Origin: Phallusia mammillata
Taxonomy: Eukaryota > Chordata > Ascidiacea > Phlebobranchia > Ascidiidae
Assembly (NCBI GenBank): GCA_003260075.1
Contig: QLIY01000554.1
Coordinates: 13,558-77,557, forward strand
Reading direction: 5' to 3'
Length of the DNA stretch: 64,000 nucleotides
A program made the position numbers and the translations under genes. The notes below the pieces were generated by a model that saw only the letters and a program-made list of their open reading frames with translations, searched no databases and was not told where the DNA came from. This document shows positions 11,683 through 24,172 of this stretch, one piece after another. The number at the start of each line of letters is the position of its first letter. Within the stretch, counting starts at the first letter, position 1.

Positions 11683-11780
11683 CAGGGGTCGCCAACCTTT
11701 ACCACTCTAGAACCATTCGGACCAATTTCACATAGAAAACAAACAAAACACTGCGAGCCACAAAGACCTTTTTAAATTTG
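11683..11780. mobile_element. hAT-like left end, right end unclear
   Basis: CAGGGGTCGCCAACCTTTA at 11683 has the form of a hAT terminus, followed by GCGAGCCACAAAGACC. I could not find a matching right end or target duplication before about 12200, so only the left end is called. Confidence 0.4.
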
Positions 11781-12537
11781 AACTAAAATGCCACCGTAAA
11801 AACGTTTTTAAGTCTCACGACATTCGACTTTTTATTGTTAGTTCCTTGCATATTATAGGTACACTTGACAAACCATTTTCGTCAGCAGTGAAAGCAAATG
11901 TAACTTCCCACCTAGCATCGAATGCTATGTTTTCTTGAGACGCGGATTTTTATTTGTGTATTTAACTCGCATTGTTAGGCAACTAGTAACAAACAGGTAT
12001 TGTTACGCGCGCACACACACTGCAAAACAAAACATTAACCTACTAGAAACTTTCTCCATTGGTACATTAATTTCACAGTATATATATTTTTCTTAAATTA
12101 TGGACTCACATTTCTCCCTGACGCAGAATTAAACACTAAATTCCCTGACATGTCAGGGAAAATCCTGACGTATGGCAACTAGATATCCTGAGCTCTAATC
12201 AATGCGCACATACATGTTGAAGTAAATGTGCGCGCCGGCAAAAAATGCTATTCGCAGCATCAGGGCTATTAGGGTTGAGTGAGGCTGAGTTTATTACAAA
12301 AGTAACACAAAAATTAGCCCGTAAAGTTAAGCTTCGGTCTAAATACCAGTGTTCTTTACGCCATTTGTCGGTAATTGCCAAACTCCGGAAAATCCGGTCG
12401 ATATTCTACCTGTAGTTTTAAGATTACGCATTTAGATACTGATTTCTTTTGCCCAAATAGTGATGCGAACCTGGTATTAAATCCGGCGCGTCGAGCAGGA
12501 TTGCGAAGAAACAGACAGAAGTAGCCATGCTGAAACT

Positions 12538-12795
12538 ATGCAAAGGAAACCTAATTCATATACTTTTCACACGCTTGGCAAATACGTGTTACAAATAAAC
12601 GAAGATTTGCCATCTCATTTCCCAAGGCATAAAAGATTAAAAAACACTGATTGGAAGCAAGACATTATAGTTGTAGAATTCAAGCAGTGTGCCAATTCTA
12701 CCTTTCAGTTTCTTGACTGGCAGAATAAGAGCGGTCAGTTTCACATGCACTTTATTGAAATGAAGAGTGATTTAAAACGATTTTCGACCACCTAA
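12538..12795 (+). CDS. Hypothetical protein, 85 residues
   Basis: This is an open frame with a protein-like mix of residues (KYVLQINEDLPSHF, QDIIVVEFKQCANS, FQFLDWQNKSGQFH) and no family I recognise. The TAA stop lies inside the 8-bp target duplication of the hAT element that follows. On the far side of that element the original sequence resumes and soon shows AATAAA (about 13461), which would suit a native 3' end. It may be a short single-exon gene or a terminal exon; transcript evidence is absent. Confidence 0.35.
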   Translation: MQRKPNSYTFHTLGKYVLQINEDLPSHFPRHKRLKNTDWKQDIIVVEFKQCANSTFQFLDWQNKSGQFHMHFIEMKSDLKRFSTT

Positions 12796-12797
12796 AC

Positions 12798-13445
12798 TAG
12801 TGGTTCCCAACCGGGGAGGAATTTTATGAATTCAGGGGAGGAATTTCATAAAAACAGTAAAAAAATTTGCATAGGAAATGTTATGGAATATTTGCATACA
12901 TTATCCATTATAATTTGGATCTGGTTCACATTTGAAACCGGTTGGTTGTATAGAATTCTGAAATGGACATCCCTATTCATAAGGTCTACTTTTATATGCG
13001 GCCCCATGCTACGTTTCAGGCGCTTAAATTAATCGATTATTGTTGTAACAAAGTCCATTGTTTTAACATTTTTGTTTTGACAATCTGGCTGTTGCTTATG
13101 CTTAAAAACTGAACAGTTTACAGTTAGTAAACAGTCATAGTAATGAAACTAGATTCTTAGTTGCATATTATTGTCTTGTGTAGATTTTAGCTGTAGCCTA
13201 AGTTTTAGTCAACTGGCAGTATTTATAAGAGACACAAGTAGTATAAAACGAACTGCGCCGCGTATATAACTACTTTCAGACCGAAACAAGAGAAAATTTC
13301 GCATTAAGTAGTAATGTCAAATAAATTGATATTTCAAATTGCTTTCATTTTGTATGTTATATTTGTTTTTCATCTTATGGGGAGGAATGAATAGTTCGAA
13401 AATGGGCAAAGGGAGGAATGTAGCAAAAAAGGGAGGGATTCACTG
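12798..13445. mobile_element. hAT-type element inserted at a stop codon (648 bp)
   Basis: It begins TAGTGGTTCCCAACC and ends GGGAGGGATTCACTG. Perfect 8-bp duplications ACCTAAAC lie at 12790-12797 and 13446-13453. Subterminal GGGAGGAAT repeats occur at both ends. A related element in opposite orientation is seen at about 45726-46313. Confidence 0.85.
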
Positions 13446-13453
13446 ACCTAAAC

Positions 13454-14573
13454 CAAATAGAATAAAGAACGTCATAACTACAAAATAGTCCAAACAATCT
13501 TACTTGCAGCACATAAAAGTATGCACCATAACACAACTTAATACACTCACAACTAACTCAGATACCACTGTAACACTAACTGTCTGTAACTGGACTGCAC
13601 GTGTAGAAACAAAGGAAACTGTTAAACTGGGACACATACAAGGTTAGCAAGTGTGACGTAACAATGCATGTATGGTGTAATGGTTGCAACGGCGGGAAAA
13701 GTATTTGTTGGAGGGGAGCGTTACTGTCCGTTACAATAGTATATGTAGTAATCCTGATTCTAACCACAGCGCCATTCGTAAGCATTTGATTTTTACATTT
13801 CCCGAAAATTTCTTCGGAATTCAAAATCAACCTCTTTTGGGAACTCTGTTTTTACGCATTCCCTGCGTCAAGAACACATATACCTACGCTGCGACAAGTC
13901 TCAAATCAAACCTCTAATTCTAACAAGTCTAAATCCAGTCGATTTTGTGCCGAAAACGACCAGCAACATAACATAGACGACAAGCGCTTATACGTGGATT
14001 ATACGTATACCGCATTTGTACGTAACTTGATATCCTTGGATTTTACAAGAAAACCTCCGGTGAATCGACATATTTTTGTGAGACTACGCAAAGGCAAATT
14101 TCAAATTTATACATTGATTTTTCACGCTCTAAACAGTCTAAAGAAAACAAACAAATAAAAAATTTAATTGAAGGTGCGTTTCGCATTTCTGTTCAAAGAA
14201 ATTGCTAAACAGATTCAATATATTTGCGAAATGCCTTTGTTTCGATAACATTTCAATCGATATGAAGCTTAAACAACATAACGTTTTCTTGTAACAACCG
14301 ACAATTTGCAACTGATACTCTTTTGTTTCGACTTGTGGGCGTGTCTCAGACGCCTTCCAAAGGACAACCAAAACGTGTACGAAAGGTGAACCAAGCCCCA
14401 GAGGGTGTATACCTGATTCCAGCCAATCATTTTCGGCTCTGTGAACGCCCAGTCATGGCATCACCTCAAATAGCATTCAGTCTTCATTTGTAACAATTGT
14501 TTTAGCACATCAGTCATTTTAAGCGGCAATTTTACGGATTCAAGGCTTTGGTAGAGAAGTTTGATAATTAAAA
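13454..14573. other. Upstream region of the SLC38 gene
   Basis: No supported gene. It is AT-rich single-copy-looking sequence that probably holds the promoter and 5' UTR of the downstream transporter. Short open frames on both strands (13576-13917) overlap each other and show no recognisable domain. Confidence 0.4.
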
Positions 14574-17500
14574 ATGGGAGATCGACGTTCTATGATCATG
14601 TTTGAGCCTTTGGATGACTATTCGCCCACAAATGATGATGAGAATCCGCCAGACTTCGAGGAAGGTCCGGGTGATTCCCAGCTTCCGCTGACGGAAGTTG
14701 GAAATGAAACCCACTCAAAAGTCGATCAACTACCAAACACAAGAAAGGTGCGAAATAATATTTAACATAGTGTCAAACAAGATTGGTTCAAATAACATTA
14801 AAAAAATAACCAATAAAACTTGGTGCTATGAAATAAACCTGTACACATTAGTAATATTTTTTAATTCGACATAAAAAAGATAAGTTTGAGTAATGTTTTA
14901 GGACTCTTAAATACATTACTAATGTTTCTGTTTCAGGATGTCCTATCCTTTGCACTGTCTGTGTTCAATCTTATGAACGCAATTTTGGGAAGCGGCATCT
15001 TGGGTCTTGGGGAATCTCTCAAAAACTTGGGAATAGTTCCGTTTTTGTAAGTCAATGATTGTATAGTTTTACATAATGTTAGAAAACGTAAAAATTGTCT
15101 CTGGTTGCCAGTAATATCACTTTTTTACTTTATTTTACATGTAACTCGAGTGTTTGAGTCTTGATTTTTTTGCTTTAGAACAGTGTTTCTTAATCATTTC
15201 TCTCCAAACAGCGGGGAAATTAACCAACGTTTTACCCCTAGTAACTATGCCTTTTTTCCACAACTAATATGAAGCAAAAATGGGTGGTAAGAGACATAAA
15301 CGACAGATTTCAATTGCGAGCCAAACGCTGGTGAAAGAATTTAGAGTAATGGGAAGATTTGATTTGGATTGCGACAAATGAGCGAAGCAATACGCGACAA
15401 TTGAACTATATAACCACTTCCACTTTGTAGCATTTTGCTTACTTCTACCTCATTTCTGGCTGGATACACCATCACAATGTTATTGCAACTAAGCGAGATT
15501 GTCGGGTTAAAATCGTATGAAGGACTCGCCAAAAAAGCGTTTGGTCTTCGAGGGAAAATGTTTACATCTATAATGATTGTGTTACACTGCATGGGAGGTT
15601 GGTTTTTTATTTGTTTAAATGACAAATTTTTAATTCGCGTGGTGTGTATAAATACAACAATGTATTGATACACAAATATTTTATTTTTTAGCAATATGCT
15701 CTTATGTCTACATCATCAAAACAGAATTGCCAGAGATAATAAAATCTTTCATTGGTTACATTCCTGACGAGTAAGTAAAGCCATTATGTGCTGTATACAG
15801 CAACTATAACTTATATATAAGTTTGGGTGCAACTTTAAACATGTAACTTAATACAGTTAATTTTTTTTTGAAAATATACAATAAACCATTAGTAATCCCC
15901 CAAATTGTTGTATTTCAGTGAAGTACCGGAACCGATTTATATAAATGGTGATTTTGTGATGCTGGCGGTGGTATTTTTGGTTATAATCCCACTTGCTTCA
16001 CTAAAAGATATCAGTAAGTAAAAGCACTAAAAATTTTGAAAATAGTTTTAACGCTGAAGAAATTTTTACCTGATATAAAAGGTTTTTGCGATTATTTTCT
16101 GCTTGATTTCATCCATTTTGCAATAAAGAGCAAACAAGTTCAGATAGCTATACTATCATCCAAGCACATATATTCTCACGTGATGCCACACCCCACAACA
16201 ACGTGGGTGTCGTGATTTCACTCTCCGTCTTGAATACCCCGCAAACATGTAAAAGATACTTCGATTTCCGACACCGGATATAACATGGACAATTGGTACA
16301 CGCCCCAGTTTGGTGAATAAGCAAGTATCGGATTACAGCTTAGGTTGCTTTGGATTGGAGGATTTTTGTTGCTGATTAACGCCTTTTGTAACGCAGTGAA
16401 ATAATAATAATTCTTTTTTTAGAATTTTTAGGCTATTCAAGCGGATTTGGTATGATCTGTATGCTGCTGTTCACCTGCACTGTTATTGCTAAGAAGTTTA
16501 CAATTCCGTGTCCCCTAGAAAATGAATTCAATGCCAACAGCACCTTTAATAATCGTACATTGAGTCACCATAACTTAGACGAAGAGGAGCAATACTGTTC
16601 AGCAAAACCTGTGAATTTCAATTCAAGAGTAGGTACACCAAAATTGTTATTGTCAAACAACCCTGGACATCTATAATTCATCTAGCTCGTTCGGGTTTTA
16701 TCATTTAAATCAGTGCTCTCCAACCTTTTTTGGTTTGGTGAACCCTCAAGTTGTTGTGACTAACTCATGCACCCTGTTTACTTAAAAGATAAATTGAGGT
16801 AAAAAGCGAGATGAAAAATCATAATGCATATCATCGTGTCAGTTAAACCGAAGTTTTACACACTGTCGCACTGAAAATGTATACATCAGTTGAAATCTTT
16901 TTTCTATCCTGAAAGTCAAATATTATTGGTTCATTAAAAGTTTGTGATGCACCCTTGTATACTTGTCTGGCTGGTGCACCCCATGCATATTTTGGACACC
17001 GATTGAATAAATAATTGCTACATGGTTATTCGCAATAACTGCAATAATTTGTTATCCACGTTTTTTTCATAAATGGTAAAAATAAACCATTTTTTTATTA
17101 TAGACCGCATATGCCGTACCGACCATGTTCTTCTCATTTATGTGCCACGCCTCAATGCTTCCTATCTACGCTGAATTGCGAAGGTAAACCTTATTAGACA
17201 AAAATTGCATTAAAACATCATCGCACCACTCCACTTGTTTTAATCAACAGACCCACTATTCGCCGGATGCAGAAAGTTGCGGCAGTTTCCATATCTAACG
17301 TTTTGGCGCTTTACTTGTTGTCAGCAACGTTTGGCTATCTAACCTTCTTCAGTAAGAATAATCGTGTTTTTGTTAGGTTTCCATCGTGTGACAAGTATAT
17401 TGTAGTAACGTTGCTGTATTTTTCTTGCAATGAAGGTATACGTTCTTTTAATTTAGACATAAAACAACCGTATTTTTGTTTTTTTCTTTATACACATGGT

Positions 17501-18106
17501 TTTCTTTATAGCGTAAGCCAGGGGTTCCCAACCTTTTTTGCTGCCCGTACCCCTTTGTCAGGTCAGGGGGGGGGGATAAAATTCTGATGGATTTTTTCAG
17601 ATGTATATTGCTAAATGAAATTGCTTTTATAGCTCCATTATACGTTTAACTGGCATTTTAAACTTAGGGCCATTATATTTAAGATTTTTTTCTATTTAGA
17701 CATCTAGAAAGAGCAGCAGTTTTTCCAAAGTTTTACATAACATTTATTAGTCTTAATTCTAGTTACGCAAAACAAAATGGTAGTGACTGTTCATTTAATA
17801 TGAAAACAATGCAGTGCCCGTTTTGCCTCGCCTTACCCTACTTTCTCTAGTTGTAGAAGTGGATAGAAGACCGTTTGTAGCAGATTTACAGCAAGACTAC
17901 ATTGAATGCCTCCTTTATCTGTGCATTTTCATAGTAACTTTGTGTTTTGTTGTTCATTGCTGGCAGCAAGCAAAAACAACATTGTTATGTAACAATGAGG
18001 CTTCTTGCAAAATAACAACAATTGTTTGTAGATAATTGTTTTTTAAAGCAAAGACCTCAATGGCATGATATCATTTACAATTCCAAAATAAAACTGTGCT
18101 GTGAAA

Positions 18107-18147
<41 letters not shown>

Positions 18148-19608
18148 AAGCTGCTTTTTTGGCCCAAGCATCTTCGTACCCCTTGATGTTCAATCTCGTA
18201 CCCCTAAGGGGTACGAGTACCCCCAGTTGGGAACCCCTGGCGTAAGCTTTAACGGTTATAGATACCTAAATGTATAATGCGCCTAAAAACAGTGATATAT
18301 TATTTAAGAAAAAAATTCCGCTTTGCAGACAAAGTCAAATCGGAACTCCTGCTCACCTACAGTTTGTACAATCCAGATGATCCTTTGATTATTCTTTCCC
18401 GCGTGATGGTCATCATTTGCGTCACCCTGTCTGTTCCGCTTCTTAATTACCCGGTATATTCTCTTTGCATTTCTTCTATGGTTGCAAAAATAAATAATTC
18501 CAATTCTTAGGTTCAGTTTACGCAACCTTGGTTGTTAGTTGTATACACAATTGTATTTCTTGATTAATACAAATGTATATACGTTACGGCACAGGATTTT
18601 AGTTCCAATATAGCAGATATTCTATTTTATTTTGCAGGCGAGAAAAACTATTATTATCGCTCTTTTTCCTCGGTCTTTCTACCAGTTTTCCTGGGTCAGA
18701 CACATACTGGTGATGCTTGTTCTTCTTGCATTGTCCACTCTTTCGGTTTTGTTTGTGCCAAACATTCGTGATATTTTCGGTATTGCAGGTAAGAGATAAC
18801 TTTGAACCTTGATGCATGGGATCTAAGGTCTAACGGACTTTTAAATGTGAAATTTTGTTTATTTAACATTTTTAGAGGGATTATCGACAAAATAATGATA
18901 AAACAAATCACTTATGAGTAAATATGTAAACTAAATTCTTTATAATGGCTGTTTACGTTTTCTGCACAATCATAAACACGAGAGCAAGAAATTGTTGACG
19001 AGTTGGTTTTTAGGAGCTACCTCATCGGCTTCATTGCTTGTGATCTTGCCCAGTGCTATCTTCTACAAGTTGACTGGAGAAGCGGCCAAAAAAGTCCAGA
19101 AAGAGTATCGCATCAAAAGAAAAATTGTAAGTAGAGAAGCAACTACTGTACCAAGACACAATTGTTGTACATGCGTGCGACGTTTTATGCAATATTGGAT
19201 GACAATATTTGCAGTAATCTTTTTTATTTAGTCTATAGTTTGAAGCAGTGCAAATAGGTAAAGTTTAGATTCAACAAAAACATAACATCCATGCATATAC
19301 ACACAAAGTGTTTTTTTTTCTAAAACCGTTGTAGGTTTATTGTTATTCAATGCAAAGTCCATAACTTACATTACGTTTGCTTCAAAAGTTGCAAAAAATA
19401 GTATCGAATTATAACTTAATGGAGATCACGCAAGCTCGTGGCAACCCCCATCGCAGGTTGCGTTGTTCTGCATAAGAGTGTATCCTTTGCACACAGGAAT
19501 AAATAGTCTAACATCTTTTTTTATCTAAAGGCTCTGGTGATGGCTATTTTTGGAACGATTTTTTGTGCAATTAGTGTAGTAATGATAGTTGTGGACTGGT
19601 TGATGTGA
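14574..19608 (+). CDS. SLC38-family sodium-coupled neutral amino acid transporter
   Basis: Twelve exons join in frame to 492 residues: 14574-14747, 14937-15046, 15431-15597, 15692-15770, 15919-16013, 16423-16628, 17104-17183, 17251-17351, 18329-18453, 18638-18788, 19014-19126 and 19531-19608. After an acidic cytosolic N-terminus comes the family hallmark FNLMNAILGSGILGL in the first membrane helix. Later come GYSSGFGM, an extracellular loop with N-glycosylation sequons (NST, NRT), AYAVPTMFFSFMCHASMLPIY, and a final helix ending VVDWLM. SLC38 proteins couple Na+ entry to uptake of glutamine, alanine and related amino acids at the plasma membrane or lysosome. Length and layout fit SNAT1/2/4-like members; the exact paralogue is not resolved. 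Intron 8 carries a hAT element. AATAAA lies at 19892. Confidence 0.92.
16711..17005. mobile_element. Degenerate hAT-like element in SLC38 intron 6
   Basis: It begins CAGTGCTCTCCAACC and may end TTTTGGACACCGATTG, a weak inverted repeat. The flanks do not form a clear 8-bp duplication. The interior has GGTGCACCCCATGCA-type sequence like other hAT pieces here. It is called at low confidence as an old copy. Confidence 0.4.
17519..18239. mobile_element. hAT-type element with 40-base G run, in SLC38 intron 8
   Basis: It begins CAGGGGTTCCCAACC and ends GTTGGGAACCCCTG. Perfect 8-bp duplications GCGTAAGC lie at 17511-17518 and 18240-18247. The 3' side has a palindrome (CTCGTACCCCTAAGGGGTACGAG type). 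A 40-base G run fills 18107-18146. Confidence 0.92.
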
Positions 19609-20567
19609 AGGCAAAGAAGTTTGACTCATCAAAACGAAATCCCAGAGTTAAATATGTGTAAAACCAGTCCCTGGTTTTCAGACTGATCATGGCATTTATG
19701 AATGAATTAGGGGTAATAAAAACGGGAAATACCCAAAGATTTTAAACCTATGGTGATGATCACAACTGGGTGTCCGCTCAGTACCGTGTGTCTTATTGTT
19801 GTCACTTGTCAGTTAATACAACCGTTTTTGTTGGCCATAAAACACACGAATGTTTCACAATTCAATTCATTTTAACATTTTTAAAAACAATAATAAAAGT
19901 GTGAGCAAAACGGATTATACTCATTGTCATTTGTCGCACTTTTGTTTCCCATTTCGTGATTTGTATTTGTATTTTGTACATAAATTGTCAGCATCTAAAC
20001 TGGACTATATTGGTTTTCTATAAATTATTGTTTGTTGAGAAGTATGTTGTGTTGCAGTTGTTCCTTTATCATAAAAATATTTGAAAGTAGAATCAAAGGA
20101 CATGTCCCCGTCAGATGATGGACCGGTTATTTTCGATAATAAACAATAATCGTCACAGGATATAACCTGGGTTTTGGGCAAAGCAAAGGATACTTACGTG
20201 AATATGGTTGTCGCCAACATACAAGCAGCTGGGTAAGTTTATGGACTTGCCCTACCTGTGGTGACCTATACGTGCGGCTTTGGGGTTACTCCTTTATACT
20301 TGCACGACGCTATCAAACTTATGTATACTGTAAAATGTAAAAAGGTTTAGACATTTAGGGCATGAATAGTATTGCGACAACGTTAATGTTTCGTGCTGCA
20401 ATTAACAGATAATTAATCTATGGTGACAGCTACGGCATACAGTTCAACTAAAATAAGCACGGTAAACTGAAGAGGAAATAAAATATCGATGCTTGCATTG
20501 CTATCTACTAACACGGTGTTAACTCGCTCGTTTGTTTCGCCCATCCACTTTGGAGAAGAACTATTAT
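19609..20567. other. 3' flank of SLC38 and intergenic sequence
   Basis: This holds the 3' UTR of the transporter (AATAAA at 19892-19897) followed by sequence in which I see no gene or repeat with readable ends. Confidence 0.5.
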
Positions 20568-20995
20568 TAGTGATGCACCGAACCCACCTAAAAAGCTTCG
20601 GGCCGAAACCGAATATTCGGCCATGAGGCCGAATAATTTCGGCCGAATCAGGCCGAACCTAAAATCCCTGTTTTTTGGATGGTTTCAACTGAACCTTGTG
20701 TTGTTGATGCGAGTGAACTCAATTTTGACAAACTAAAATCACTTTCACACTGGGTAAACTTTGCTAAACATCTAATATTTTGCAGACAACGTGGCTGGTG
20801 TTTCATAGATACAACAAATAGTTAATTATTGATGTTTCATATGGACGTAAATGAAATTTAAGGCCTTAATTCAATGCAATAAAAAAGTTCGGTTTCGGCC
20901 GAATTTTCAAAAAAGTTCGGGCCGAAACCGAAACATTGGAAAACAGCGGATTCGGCCGAAATGTTTCGGCCAACCGAAACTTCGGTGCATCACTA
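20568..20995. mobile_element. Nonautonomous element with TAGTGATGCACCGAA ends
   Basis: Perfect 15-bp terminal inverted repeats TAGTGATGCACCGAA and TTCGGTGCATCACTA bound 428 bp. Subterminal TTCGGCC / GGCCGAA motifs are repeated many times in both orientations near each end. This terminus is typical of hAT-type elements. The immediate flanks do not form a clean 8-bp duplication. Confidence 0.85.
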
Positions 20996-21291
20996 ATCTT
21001 AACTGGTGAATGTTTAAGACATCAACGATATATGTGTTTGNCTATTATATCTTCGTTAAACATGCTTTCACCTTACGAAAATATGCGTTTAACGCGATGC
21101 ACATGCAGTCGGCGAAATTGAACATTTGACCCATTTTTTGGTTTAGTATTTTTAGCAAAAAGTAACTTAGGTTAGATCAGGTTAGCCTTCGTTTATCGTT
21201 GTACACTAATACAGGGTTTGAAAAACATCAGGCCGTGACTTTAACTGATTTGTTTCGATAAGTTTGGTGTGCTTACATCTTGTGTTTAAAC

Positions 21292-21765
21292 CAGGGGTGG
21301 GAAACCTGCGGCCTAAATTTTAGGGCACTAAGTGCGGCCTTCGATGTCAGAATACAATTTAGGATGTTGATAATACAAATGGTTGCGTACTGGTACACAA
21401 GCGATTTCCGTAGTACTGCCAAGAGACCAAGGTTCTACAATTTTACTTGTGTTGCAATAGAACAATTGTTTGCGCATAATCGAATGTCTTAAACTCGTCT
21501 GTGATGTCACAAGCTGCTCTTAGATTGATATTGATAAACAAGCGAGTTTCTACGTTAATAAAATCCTGAATGTTGTAGTGAGGGTGGAAATGTAGTGAGG
21601 AATTTTATTTAGCTTGGACCGTAAGTACAATAGCACATCAATCATTCTGTAAGTCAAAAAGTTTGAATGCCACTGTCCTTGGCCTGAGAAATAGTCCGTG
21701 CGGCCTAAACGAGTGTCGATAAACCGTTTGGCGGCCTTCACAAACAAAAAGGTTCCCCACCCCTG
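21292..21765. mobile_element. hAT-type element (474 bp), family shared with 26661-27198
   Basis: It begins CAGGGGTGGGAAACCTG and ends GGTTCCCCACCCCTG. Perfect 8-bp duplications GTTTAAAC lie at 21284-21291 and 21766-21773. Read on the opposite strand, it matches the element at 26661 over most of its length. Confidence 0.92.
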
Positions 21766-21773
21766 GTTTAAAC

Positions 21774-22528
21774 CTTTGCAAATAACTGCCTACAACAAAG
21801 CGTCGAAAGTGTTTGTTTCTCATTAATTGATTCGTTAATGGTAATAAAATCTAGGCTACTGTGGCCACCGGTTGTGTGGTTCTTTACGATCTTGGTCCAG
21901 AAAAAAATAAGTGTCAATGATTTTGAAATACAACAATACCATGTGACAAAACCACTCAAGCAAGTACAGAAACTCGACTTTGGAATCTTTGTTAATGATT
22001 AAACGTCTTTTCATGTGTTGTTTGCTTGGAGAGCTCAATATGAAGTTCGGTTTTAGACAGTTTGAAGTAATATATATATACCCCCCCCCCCTTGACCAAA
22101 AATCTACGTCGAGCCGACGTCAAATTGTTAGCTGGGTATATATATATGTGTGTGTATTAACTTGAAGCAGTTTTGTAGGAATTAACCAGGATAGGACCTT
22201 CAGGGCAAGAAGTCTGCAATAAATAATAGCCTCTGTGACAAACATGTGCAAATAACTCAACAATTTGATCCTAGTGAATGACACAGACTATTGCATTTAA
22301 TTTACAGCAAAGCTGTCGGGCCGGGCTTTTCGTGTCGGTTATATCGGGCTTTTACGAAGTTGGTTGGGGTCGATACGGGCTCCATTTCAGGCCCACTTAC
22401 AACTTTGCGTGATGTGGCAATAACGCATAGAAAACTACGAAGTCGATTGGTCGATATCTTTTACTCTATTTCAACGCAGATGTATTTCGCCATACATTTA
22501 CAATCTTGAATAGGCCTAAAAATTAAGA
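21774..22528. other. Upstream region of the AANAT-like gene
   Basis: A TA repeat followed by a C run lies near 22068-22091. A 72-codon frame (22291-22509) ends 19 bp before the AANAT-like start. It has no recognisable domain and is more likely 5' leader or chance. No other gene is seen. Confidence 0.4.
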
Positions 22529-23215
22529 ATGAAAGAAGTAATCAAAGGCGAGTTTTTATTTCGCAAACTAACGCTGCAAGACTGTTCTGTGGTTCGTCGT
22601 ATGGTTTGTGACTTTTTCCTGCCTCATTCGCCGCTCATGAAGATTTTTCAGGTGGCACCCAGGGAGGTTGACAAGTTTTACATGGAAAAAGTTGCTATAT
22701 TGCTTAAAGACGGGACATCAGCCGGTTGTTTCCACGTTCCATCTGGCGAAGCAGCGTGTCTGGCTCTTTGCGGTATTCTTACGAAAGGTGACACCGCGCA
22801 TCCCTCAGTAGAAAAAACAAACGGGTGTTCTCCAGCGTTCAAATCCATGATTCGTTTTTGGAACGTTTTGGAAGGGGATTTGTTTACAACGCTTGGTGCA
22901 GAAAAGATTTTTTTCAAAGACGTCGGCGTCGTACTACCACGCTACGCGAAATTCGGTCTCTTTTCACAGTTGGACACTTACACTAATTGCATGACCGAAG
23001 AGGCAGAATGCGAATATGTCGTGGCCGATTTACTGTCAGCTTATTCTCAAAAGGTGGGAAAAAAGCATGGCCATAAAATTTTGCGCGAAATTTCGTATGC
23101 TGACTACGTGGATCCCGAAACAGGGAAAAAGCCTGACATGACTTTGTCTCCGCATCATTTAACTGCCCAGGTCGCATACCAAAAGCTTCCAATTACAGCG
23201 AAAAGTAATTTGTAG
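22529..23215 (+). CDS. AANAT-like GNAT-family N-acetyltransferase
   Basis: An intronless 228-residue protein. The start ATG gives MKEVIKGEFLFRKLTLQD, whose FRKLT..D opening is usual for arylalkylamine N-acetyltransferase-like proteins. Around residues 132-152, VGVVLPRYAKFGLFSQL sits where GNAT motif A (acetyl-CoA pyrophosphate loop, consensus R/Q-x-x-G-x-G/A) is expected. Here it reads RYAKFG, lacking the second glycine. The C-terminal part, YSQKVGKKHGHKILREISYA followed by DYVDPETGK and PHHLTAQVAYQKL, follows the family's usual ending. These enzymes move acetyl from acetyl-CoA to an amine; the substrate cannot be read from sequence. The degenerate motif A may mean weak or altered acetyl-CoA binding. 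Confidence 0.75.
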   Translation: MKEVIKGEFLFRKLTLQDCSVVRRMVCDFFLPHSPLMKIFQVAPREVDKFYMEKVAILLKDGTSAGCFHVPSGEAACLALCGILTKGDTAHPSVEKTNGCSPAFKSMIRFWNVLEGDLFTTLGAEKIFFKDVGVVLPRYAKFGLFSQLDTYTNCMTEEAECEYVVADLLSAYSQKVGKKHGHKILREISYADYVDPETGKKPDMTLSPHHLTAQVAYQKLPITAKSNL

Positions 23216-24172
23216 TAATTTCGAATACTTAGTTTGTTGCATTGTTGTGCTTTAAAATCACTTTACACAGGCTATTCTAAAATACGCTACCAATACAATT
23301 CATGAAAATGATGACGCTTAATTATAATTTAATCTTTCTTTCTGCTGTAACCTGTACTACAACTAGACGCAGACAAGGCTTGCCAGGTTGAGGGTTGAGT
23401 GAGGGCAGTTGTTTGTGCATGCCAACCCCCTCCGGAGTCAAAGTAAGGGTACTAGCCCAATCTTTGATATCCTTTTCGGGCTAAAACTGTGTAGCGTTAG
23501 CATGCGGTACCATGCCGTGTTTATCCATACGCATGCGAGGATTAAGGGCAAAAAGGGCTAACCGACCTTGAATTGTAATGTTTTCTGATTACAAACCCTT
23601 ACCCCAACCCTAAACGTCAACATATTCAACAATTTCATACGTTTGATAAGTAAACTTCGTAGACTTTGTAGACTAGTATTTTAGAAAGGCTCACTGTAAA
23701 CCTGTATTTAAAATTGATTTCACGCTGGACTATTTTCTAGTGTTGAAAAATAGAAAGAAAAATAAACCTTCATTGGTTGTTTTAATTATGCATGTTTATT
23801 TATGTATTAGCCGCATAATATGTGTAAACTGTGAAATAAAGGATATGTTGTGCAAGGGTTGTTTCTTGCAGGCTCCACTGTAAGACCACCCGTTGAGGAC
23901 GATGAAAACAAACCAGTGTTATCTGAACAAATCAAGGTCACTTTTATTTTGGAACGAACCATCCTGAGCATTTGTTTCGCATGAGTAGGCATACATGACT
24001 TAGCATAACTTTAGATGACGCTGCAAAATGAAAAACACATGAAGTGCTATTTGTCAAATTGTAACCTGTAAATTACCAAATACCTTAAAAAAACAAACTT
24101 GGTGGACGCGTGTGTCAGTTCCTAATATTTGTTGTCTAAATAGTTTCTTAGAAACTTTCTGCTTGGTGTAAA
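23216..24172. other. Intergenic sequence before TXN2
   Basis: No supported gene. Around 23380-23640 there are facing GGGTTGAGTGAGGG and CCTTACCCCAACCCTAA segments, as in short MITE-like pieces elsewhere here, but without readable ends. AATAAA occurs at 23761. Confidence 0.35.

Noticed and set aside
13576-13917. Overlapping open frames on both strands
   Set aside because: They overlap each other, lack domains and splice context, and lie in probable promoter sequence.
15186-15260. hAT-like start CAGTGTTTCTTAAT in SLC38 intron 2
   Set aside because: No right end or target duplication found before the next exon.
23868-23984. Possible exon (GSTVRPPVEDDENKPVLSEQ) after a good acceptor TTTCTTGCAG
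   Set aside because: No partner exon with matching phase or any domain could be found, so it was not called.
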